NCBI GenBank assembly: GCA_964542665.1
Contig: CAZIUF010000011.1
Location: forward strand, 1 to 26,777
Reading direction: 5' to 3'
Source: JAGOLU01 sp964542665
Lineage (GTDB): Bacteria > Patescibacteriota > Microgenomatia > UBA1406 > GWC2-37-13
Length of the DNA: 26,777 nt
Shown here one piece after another: positions 22,269 to 26,777 of this stretch. Each line of letters begins with the position of its first letter. The stretch's first letter is position 1. The position numbers and the translations under genes are program-made. The notes beneath the pieces are model-generated. The model had not been told where the DNA came from. It worked only from the letters and a program-made list of their open reading frames with translations, and made no database searches.

Positions 22269-23036
22269 ATGTATATCGCCATAGATGTGGGAGGGACAAA
22301 CACACGCATAGCCGCATCTGAGTCACTCACCACTCCCCTTCTTGTGCAAAGAGTCGAATATGTGAATACGCATGATTTTCAGACTGACTATGCGAGGATG
22401 ATTAGCGAAATACATAAAATATCTACTGAGATTACTGCCATTGGCATCAGCTTTCCTGGCGACTGGACAGGAAACCCAAATAAGCTAAGTTTGCCCACAC
22501 ACAACATAGACTGGGAGGATAAACCCTTTGTCCAAACTATGTCTGCAGAGTTTGGATGTCCTGTGTATATCGAAAACGATGCGGTATGCGGAGCACGCGG
22601 CACTGCGTATCATGAAAAAGTGAGCGATGATTTCGTATATATCACGTGGGGCACAGGTATCGGTGGAGCCCAAGTCACTCATGATGGCGATACGGTGGTC
22701 GCAACACAGCTTGTGTGGGCAACCTATCTCAAAAGTTTTGAAGGCGCTTGTGGTGGAGCAAATTTGGAGAAGAAATATGGTAAACCAGGTGATCAGTTGA
22801 GCGGTGAGGAGTGGCAAGCGATCATGATTGATTTCCAATCAGAGCTTGAGAAATTTATCGATGCACTGCGGCCATCGCATATCGTCATTGGAGGCGGAAT
22901 CACCACAAAACAAAAGGGCAGACTGGCAAATCTAATTTCTGATTTTGAAAAGACCTCAGGTAATCTTCCTAAAATATCCATCTCCACTCTCGGAGATGAT
23001 GCTGGCCTTTATGGCGCCCTTGAGCTGATTAAATGA
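22269..23036 (+). CDS. ROK-family sugar kinase-like protein
   Basis: 255 residues, ASKHA fold. Phosphate-1 motif AIDVGGTNTRIA (D6), catalytic IENDAVCGARG (D104), phosphate-2 WGTGIGGAQV and adenosine-side VIGGGITTKQKGRL. This fits a ROK sugar kinase such as glucokinase, which would feed sugars to glycolysis or glycan building. Odd: the ROK zinc motif (CxCGxxGCxE) is reduced to FEGACGGANLEKKYG, with no Cys pair, and the protein is short against typical members of about 300. It may be a zinc-free ROK subgroup; sugar specificity is not readable. Convergent with the gene at 23056. Confidence 0.85.
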   Translation: MYIAIDVGGTNTRIAASESLTTPLLVQRVEYVNTHDFQTDYARMISEIHKISTEITAIGISFPGDWTGNPNKLSLPTHNIDWEDKPFVQTMSAEFGCPVYIENDAVCGARGTAYHEKVSDDFVYITWGTGIGGAQVTHDGDTVVATQLVWATYLKSFEGACGGANLEKKYGKPGDQLSGEEWQAIMIDFQSELEKFIDALRPSHIVIGGGITTKQKGRLANLISDFEKTSGNLPKISISTLGDDAGLYGALELIK

Positions 23037-23055
23037 AATATTACTAGCAATTAGT

Positions 23056-23358
23056 CTAGGTAGTGTTTGTATTAATGAAGATCTCATGGGTTCCTGACCA
23101 TGCCTCGAGAGTTGCGACAGCAATATACAATTCCGAAAGTGTAGCTACATTTCCATGGATCACTCCACGGAGTCTAGCCTGTGCAAATAGCTCAGCCTCA
23201 ACTCTCGAAGTATGTTCTGGTGGTGGTTGTGGTGGAACATAAGGGTCAGGGTTGTCTAAATTGTTTCTTGCTGCTTCCCACTCCTCAACAGTAGGAATAC
23301 CATAACCCTCAGCGAATTCGAATACCACTCCCTCGGCCTGAAATATGCGTGATTCCAT
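23056..23358 (-). CDS. Unknown soluble protein (100 aa)
   Basis: ATG at 23358 (MESRIFQAEGVVFEF); an upstream ATG at 23391 is possible. Acidic, with a Pro-rich centre (NPDPYVPPQPPPEHTS) and a C-terminal helix (VATLSELYIAVATLEAW). No recognised domain. It is the last gene of the 25463-23056 minus cluster, 65 nt after the GNAT stop, so membership in that transcript is uncertain. Confidence 0.5.
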   Translation of the reverse strand: MESRIFQAEGVVFEFAEGYGIPTVEEWEAARNNLDNPDPYVPPQPPPEHTSRVEAELFAQARLRGVIHGNVATLSELYIAVATLEAWSGTHEIFINTNTT

Positions 23359-23423
23359 GATTAAATCACAAGCGAAGCAAAGGTTTCTCACTCATGGTTT
23401 AGCTGGATTATACACCCGCAGCG

Positions 23424-23864
23424 CTAGGGAATATGCTTTGTGAAATACGACTTGCCGTCCTCTATCTTATATTCCACAAAGCCATGTTTTTGGCAAAATG
23501 AGTACATGCCCGAAAACTTTGATTTGAAGGTGTTCAAAGTCAACCGTTCAAATCCCTTTTCTATGGCATACTGACATATTGTTTCATATATCTTTTTCCA
23601 TACTCCTTGCCCCCTGTAGCTTTCCAAAACCCCAACATTCCAGATATGAAATATGCGATCTTCTCGATAACATATGGCATATCCTGCCATGTGGCCATCC
23701 TTCTTCACGGTGACTAGTAGTCCTCCATCTTTGATCTTCTTTAGCCAATCTTGTTTGTTGTAATATTTCAGTGCTTCTGCCGGAGATGGTACGGATATTT
23801 GATTTGAAATATCTATAGCCTGATCTAGCTCATCTAGTTTATTTATAGATATGGATATAGTCAT
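23424..23864 (-). CDS. GNAT N-acetyltransferase
   Basis: 146 residues from the ATG at 23864; a GTG at 23879, directly after the preceding stop, is an alternative coupled start. The GNAT acetyl-CoA site is VGVLESYRGQGVWKKIYE (RGQGV), preceded by beta strands GGLLVTVKKDGHMAGYAIC and followed by NTFKSKFSGMYSFCQKHGF, the usual motif B. It should transfer an acetyl group to an amine; substrate unknown. It follows another GNAT gene with little similarity between the two beyond the fold. Confidence 0.85.
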   Translation of the reverse strand: MTISISINKLDELDQAIDISNQISVPSPAEALKYYNKQDWLKKIKDGGLLVTVKKDGHMAGYAICYREDRIFHIWNVGVLESYRGQGVWKKIYETICQYAIEKGFERLTLNTFKSKFSGMYSFCQKHGFVEYKIEDGKSYFTKHIP

Positions 23865-23879
23865 GGCTAGCAGTATCAC

Positions 23880-24317
23880 TCATTTAAGATATTTGACCAT
23901 CACCACATGAGGTATTCCTACTTCTTCAAATACGTCCCCTTCTTGGCAGTATCCCAAACTTTCATAAAACTTTTTTGCATGAAACTGAGCATCCAGAGTG
24001 ATTTTGCCAATTTTTGCATTCGAAAGATGGCGGTCTATCTCTAACATTATGAGTTTGCCTATACCTTGTCCTCTCATCTGTGAAACCACCGCTACTCTTT
24101 CGATCTTCACGGTTTTTTCGTCAATCCTCCGTATTCTTCCGGTGCCTATCGGAGCTTGATCTTTGTAGACTACCACATGTGTTGAGACATGATCTTTGCC
24201 ATCAAAGTCTAGTTCTTTACAGATGCCTTGCTCTTCTTGAAATACTTTCGTTCTTACGAGCTCTGCGTCAGCTATTGAGTCGGGTGGGATGATTATTCGA
24301 ACATGAATATTATTCAT
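23880..24317 (-). CDS. GNAT N-acetyltransferase, ElaA-like
   Basis: 145 residues from the ATG at 24317 (a GTG three codons upstream is possible). VRTKVFQEEQGICKELDFDGKD at the N-terminus and IERVAVVSQMRGQGIGKLIM (acetyl-CoA loop RGQGIG) place it near the ElaA/PF13673-type GNATs. The tail holds AKKFYESLGY and IPHVVMVKYL, with the GIPH phrase typical of that group. Acts on an unknown small amine. Part of the NUDIX-S51-GNAT-GNAT run. Confidence 0.88.
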   Translation of the reverse strand: MNNIHVRIIIPPDSIADAELVRTKVFQEEQGICKELDFDGKDHVSTHVVVYKDQAPIGTGRIRRIDEKTVKIERVAVVSQMRGQGIGKLIMLEIDRHLSNAKIGKITLDAQFHAKKFYESLGYCQEGDVFEEVGIPHVVMVKYLK

Positions 24318-24350
24318 AATAGTCACAGATTTAACAGGCTTAGAATCTAA

Positions 24351-24911
24351 TTACGCCTCAAATATCCTGAACTGATAGTTTGCGAGGAATAATTTTTCTA
24401 AAGAATCGGGTATTTGTGTTAGATCAATTTCCTTCTCACGGCCTTTTTCGTAATGTGGGTACATGAATACTGGAAGCAATCCTAATCCCTTGATAATCCC
24501 ACTCGCTGATTTGCTGTAGCCATAGGTCGCTTGAACATTTGCTCCTGCTGATTCACCGGCAATAATTTTGCCCTTAAAGTTGTTAGCTAAATCCGGATAT
24601 GTACTAAGCTTAGCGATTAACAGTCCCGTTGTTCCACCTCCCAGATATATGACGTCTGATTGGCTGATTTGTTCAATAAATTTTCCTTCTTCTGCTTCAG
24701 TAAAAAAAAGTTCTTTGTCCCCTTTATTTCTCAGAAACTGATGAGTGTCTCTCTCTTTGTTTAACTCAAGTCTTTCTGGGGGACTTGCAAAATGAACTAA
24801 CAATATTCGTGGTTTGTTTGAGGTTTTCTTTAGTACCTCTCTGAAAAACACATCATTTTCCGAATTAACATGTTGTGCGCTACCACCATGTAAGATATGC
24901 GTTGTTTTCAT
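24351..24911 (-). CDS. Peptidase S51 (peptidase E-like) family protein
   Basis: 186 residues. YLGGGTTGLLI and the nucleophile elbow IIAGESAGANV (S121) are the hallmarks of S51 peptidases (dipeptidase E, cyanophycinase). H153 in MYPHYE is the likely catalytic His. The protein is shorter than E. coli PepE (about 229) but includes the core. It may cleave Asp-X dipeptides or act on another small substrate. Ten nt from the NUDIX stop, so cotranscribed. DNA here is visibly richer in A+T than the surroundings. Confidence 0.85.
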   Translation of the reverse strand: MKTTHILHGGSAQHVNSENDVFFREVLKKTSNKPRILLVHFASPPERLELNKERDTHQFLRNKGDKELFFTEAEEGKFIEQISQSDVIYLGGGTTGLLIAKLSTYPDLANNFKGKIIAGESAGANVQATYGYSKSASGIIKGLGLLPVFMYPHYEKGREKEIDLTQIPDSLEKLFLANYQFRIFEA

Positions 24912-24920
24912 AAATAAAGA

Positions 24921-25463
24921 TTACACTAACTCACTAACAAAATTATCAAAATCACCATTCCAGAATCGTTTGGCATAGATCACGCTATTTGAAGGAGAAT
25001 TTTTAGGGTCAATCAATGTATCTAATTCAGTCCTACTTATGAATTTGATTTGCTCTACTTCTTCAGTTTCAAGTCTGATTTCTTCTCCTACATATTTCCC
25101 AATAAACCAATATGTAAAGTGAGTTTCTCGTTGCTCTTTGTATAGATTTTTATCTACGAAGATAAGCTTAGTATCAATACCGAGTTCTTCTCTCAACTCC
25201 ATATGGGCAGCTTCCTCTGGTGTCATTCCTTTTGTCACATGACCAGCACAGCTGATTCTCCATTTTCCAGGATTAACCGCTTTCTTCATGCTCCTTTGTT
25301 GGAAAAGCACCTTGCGGTCATTGTCAAAAAGTATTATTGCGACTTCTCTGTGCCACAGAGAAGGATCTTGGTTTGCCTGTACTTTCAGGACTTCTCCGAT
25401 GATTTCATCCTGTTCATTTACAAGATCGAGCATCTCTGTATCTTTATGAGAAGAGGTAATCAT
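24921..25463 (-). CDS. NUDIX hydrolase, IDI-like
   Basis: 180 residues. The N-terminal phrase MLDLVNEQDEIIGEVLK, then LWHREVAIILFDNDRKVLFQ, resembles the isopentenyl-diphosphate isomerase-like NUDIX branch. The NUDIX box is GHVTKGMTPEEAAHMELREELGI: two usual positions are Met (instead of the first Glu and the Arg), but the metal-binding EE core is kept. WRISCAGHV also recalls IDI. Substrate unknown: a nucleoside-diphosphate derivative or prenyl diphosphate. First gene of the minus cluster, with a palindrome 11 nt before the start. Confidence 0.85.
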   Translation of the reverse strand: MITSSHKDTEMLDLVNEQDEIIGEVLKVQANQDPSLWHREVAIILFDNDRKVLFQQRSMKKAVNPGKWRISCAGHVTKGMTPEEAAHMELREELGIDTKLIFVDKNLYKEQRETHFTYWFIGKYVGEEIRLETEEVEQIKFISRTELDTLIDPKNSPSNSVIYAKRFWNGDFDNFVSELV

Positions 25464-25474
25464 GGGTGATATTT

Positions 25475-25491
25475 TTGAATAGACTCTTCAA
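25475..25491. promoter_or_regulatory. 17-bp palindrome before the NUDIX cluster (possible operator)
   Basis: TTGAAtAGaCTcTTCAA: perfect arms TTGAA/TTCAA and AG/CT with mismatches at the three lower-case places. It ends 11 bp before the NUDIX ATG at 25463. Confidence 0.4.
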
Positions 25492-25714
25492 GTAATGCAT
25501 TTACTTCCTCAATCGCTTTGGCACTGCATCTGTAATCATACTTACTCTGCTAAGATTCCCTTCGACAGAGTTTACGGTGAGCTTACCGGACTACTCACCT
25601 TGCAGAGGTTGCCCCCCACATTTCTTATCAAACTTACATTGCGTGCGGGTACCATTCGGTACCCAGCTTCGGCACACTCTGCTTTTGCATAGCAAGGCGC
25701 AGAATTGTGCCTTG
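25492..25714. other. Non-coding stretch with several hairpins after tRNA-Gln
   Basis: No supported gene. It holds GGTGAG/CTCACC (about 25576-25599), CTCTG/CAGAG around CCCTTCGACA (25546-25570), a perfect GGGTACC-ATTC-GGTACCC hairpin (25647-25664) and the tRNA trailer hairpin (25692-25715). Confidence 0.5.
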
Positions 25715-25715
25715 C
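25692..25715 (-). terminator. tRNA-Gln trailer hairpin
   Basis: GCAAGGCACA-ATTC-TGCGCCTTGC on the minus strand: ten pairs with one G-T. It begins at the discriminator base of tRNA-Gln. No T-run follows, so it may stop, protect or guide 3' processing rather than act as a classical terminator. Confidence 0.5.
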
Positions 25716-25785
25716 TGCCCTGCTAGGATTCGAACCTAGATAAGCAGCTCCAAAGGCTGCTGTCCTACCATTAGACGACTGGGCA
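25715..25785 (-). tRNA. tRNA-Gln (anticodon UUG)
   Basis: 71 nt from T25785 to G25715. Acceptor TGCCCAG/CAGGGCA (one A-A mismatch), D arm GTCT-AATGGTA-GGAC, anticodon arm GCAGC-CTTTGGA-GCTGC with TTG at 34-36, T arm CTAGG-TTCGAAT-CCTAG. The U1-A72 pair and G73 discriminator fit glutamine identity. The variable loop is only four nt. CCA is not encoded (GCAAG follows), so a CCA-adding enzyme is needed. Confidence 0.93.
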
Positions 25786-25789
25786 AAAT

Positions 25790-25820
25790 ACAACGTATAG
25801 TTGATAGTGGACAACGTATA
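25790..25820. repeat. Direct repeat ACAACGTATA upstream of tRNA-Gln
   Basis: ACAACGTATA occurs at 25790-25799 and 25811-25820, 21 bp apart (two helical turns), just before the tRNA on the minus strand. It resembles the word-like filler repeats elsewhere in the window but could also be a protein site. Confidence 0.5.
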
Positions 25821-25853
25821 ACGTAGCCGTGTCATTTTACCATATCTCCGCCT

Positions 25854-26225
25854 CTATATCCTCCGGAGAGCGGACCACTTGCGAGAGAGTACGGGCAGCG
25901 CGCGGATGAGCCGATAGGCGACAAATGAGCCGATCAGCAGTCCTGTCGCTATGGTGACTCGCTCTGCCACCGATAGATCAGCGATGATGCTCACGATCTC
26001 TCCAGCGAGGAACATACGCAGCATTTCTGTGTCGATTGAAATCAATTCCAGAAACTCAAATCTGCCCTGTTCAGCAAAGAAGATGTATGCGGCCTGGGCG
26101 GTGAGCACGCTCACTGCGAGCGAGACGGCGATGATGACGATACGAATGATGAGATACATCACGATCGATCGCCGTTCGTAGGATTTGATCTGTGCCATGA
26201 TCTCATGGGTGTGATTAGTGGTCAT
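25854..26225 (-). CDS. Membrane protein coupled to the sigma factor (possible regulator)
   Basis: 123 residues: a short polar N-terminus (TTNHTHEIMAQIKSYERR), a strong membrane helix (about 22-50), an acidic loop (EQGRFEFLELISIDTE), a second, weaker hydrophobic segment and a final helix ending in a basic tail (LSRKWSALRRI). The start overlaps the sigma factor stop as ATGA. Genes downstream of ECF sigma factors often encode membrane anti-sigma factors; this one has no zinc-binding HxxxCxxC motif, so that role is only positional inference. Confidence 0.65.
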   Translation of the reverse strand: MTTNHTHEIMAQIKSYERRSIVMYLIIRIVIIAVSLAVSVLTAQAAYIFFAEQGRFEFLELISIDTEMLRMFLAGEIVSIIADLSVAERVTIATGLLIGSFVAYRLIRALPVLSRKWSALRRI

Positions 26226-26734
26226 GTTCGTTTGGATGTGACTGATAATCGTGCACGTCTGATCAGCGTGCGGATCGTGTTGATTGGCTTACTGAGTCTT
26301 GAGGCGATTTCGTGATATTTGTATCCTTCAGCATACATCAAAAGCGCAGATTTTTGATCGTGTGAGAGTTGATCAAGAGCCTGAACAACTTGATCCTGGT
26401 GAACGATATCCTCCCCCACCTGTTCGCTTTCAAGCGTGTGCTCAACCTGTTCGAGCGATACTCTTCCCTTTTTTTGAGCTCGGAAGAACATTTTTAACTC
26501 AGTGATCGCGATGGCGTACAGGTACGGGAGCACTGGACGAGAGTCATCGAATAACTCGATGGATTTGTAAAACTTGATGAAAACGAGCTGGACTAAGTCA
26601 TCGGTATGATCTCGGTCAAAGAGTCGTGAGCGGATATATCGCCTGATTGCAGGCTCATACGCGTCCACCAAATGGCCGTATCGGTCAATATCTCCGGCTT
26701 TGATTTGGCGTAGCACATCTCTGTCTTCGGGCAT
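26222..26734 (-). CDS. ECF-type sigma-70 family RNA polymerase sigma factor
   Basis: 170 residues with region 2 (VDAYEPAIRRYIRSRLFD, DDLVQLVFIKFYKSIELFDD, then LPYLYAIAITELKMFFRAQKK) and region 4 (LDQLSHDQKSALLMYAEGYKY, HEIASRLSKPINTIRTLIRRAR, a helix-turn-helix for the -35). There is no region 1.1 or 3, hence ECF-like. It would direct RNA polymerase to a small regulon, perhaps under control of the coupled membrane protein. Upstream, TACCAAT/ATTGGTA flank a TATAAA at 26755-26760, so autoregulation is possible. Confidence 0.9.
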   Translation of the reverse strand: MPEDRDVLRQIKAGDIDRYGHLVDAYEPAIRRYIRSRLFDRDHTDDLVQLVFIKFYKSIELFDDSRPVLPYLYAIAITELKMFFRAQKKGRVSLEQVEHTLESEQVGEDIVHQDQVVQALDQLSHDQKSALLMYAEGYKYHEIASRLSKPINTIRTLIRRARLSVTSKRT

Positions 26735-26736
26735 AT

Positions 26737-26770
26737 TACCAATCGTAGTTCATTTTTATACATATTGGTA
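26737..26770. promoter_or_regulatory. Inverted repeat around the sigma factor -10 (possible operator)
   Basis: TACCAAT (26737-26743) and ATTGGTA (26764-26770), 20 bp between them, enclosing minus-strand TATAAA (26755-26760). The -35 would lie at or beyond the window edge. Confidence 0.4.
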
Positions 26771-26777
26771 TGTAAAT

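Noticed and set aside
25572..25835. 87-codon minus-strand frame
   Set aside because: Runs through the tRNA-Gln gene and its hairpins; typical spurious frame over a tRNA.

Overview
The window looks like a chromosomal segment of an uncultivated Candidate Phyla Radiation (Patescibacteria) bacterium, most likely of the Microgenomates group. That is inference. It rests on an ATP-dependent DNA ligase of archaeal type, VirB2/TrbC-like pilin genes, several short CPR-type membrane proteins (DUF5684-like, DUF5657-like, DUF5663-like, the last two recalled from memory), a GT-C membrane glycosyltransferase, word-like short repeats between genes, and very few Shine-Dalgarno sequences. TGA acts as a normal stop, so this is not a code-25 lineage. 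There is no 16S rRNA to place it firmly.

Layout. Positions 1-5720 (minus) hold a four-gene run: three small proteins, then one giant gene of at least 1570 codons that leaves the window at its 3' end. Next are an HExxH membrane protease (5791-6498), a 577-bp gene-free stretch with two related hairpin/terminator elements and a possible small RNA, and a GT2 glycosyltransferase (+). A minus-strand unit Fic - GT-C glycosyltransferase - DNA ligase fills 7865-12376. It diverges from two pilin-like genes (+, 12501-13400) through overlapping -35 boxes. The Fic mRNA leader appears to be almost entirely an 8-copy heptamer repeat. From 13435 to 16077 (minus) lie a PH-domain membrane protein, a two-TM protein and a PP2C-like/TM/beta-propeller protein. 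A stand-alone 5S rRNA with its own promoter and T-run terminator sits at 16146-16264. Positions 16380-19962 (minus) hold a one-TM Cys protein, RmuC, a holin-family membrane protein, a DEDDy 3'-5' exonuclease and a DUF5684 protein. Positions 20050-23036 (+) hold HAD phosphatase, DHH phosphoesterase, cyclophilin and a ROK-like kinase. Positions 23056-25463 (minus) are a small-enzyme cluster: NUDIX, S51 peptidase, two GNATs and an unknown. The end holds tRNA-Gln(UUG), a membrane protein and an ECF-like sigma factor.

How genes work together. The sigma factor and its ATGA-coupled membrane partner may form a signalling pair. The exonuclease, RmuC and ligase are DNA-maintenance functions, though not one operon. 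The HAD and DHH genes are translationally coupled. Several operon-leading genes have a -10 box only 6-11 nt before the start codon, with no Shine-Dalgarno, which implies leaderless or near-leaderless mRNAs. The least explained items are the giant-protein operon, the possible RNA at 6.6-6.8 kb and the repeat-built Fic leader.
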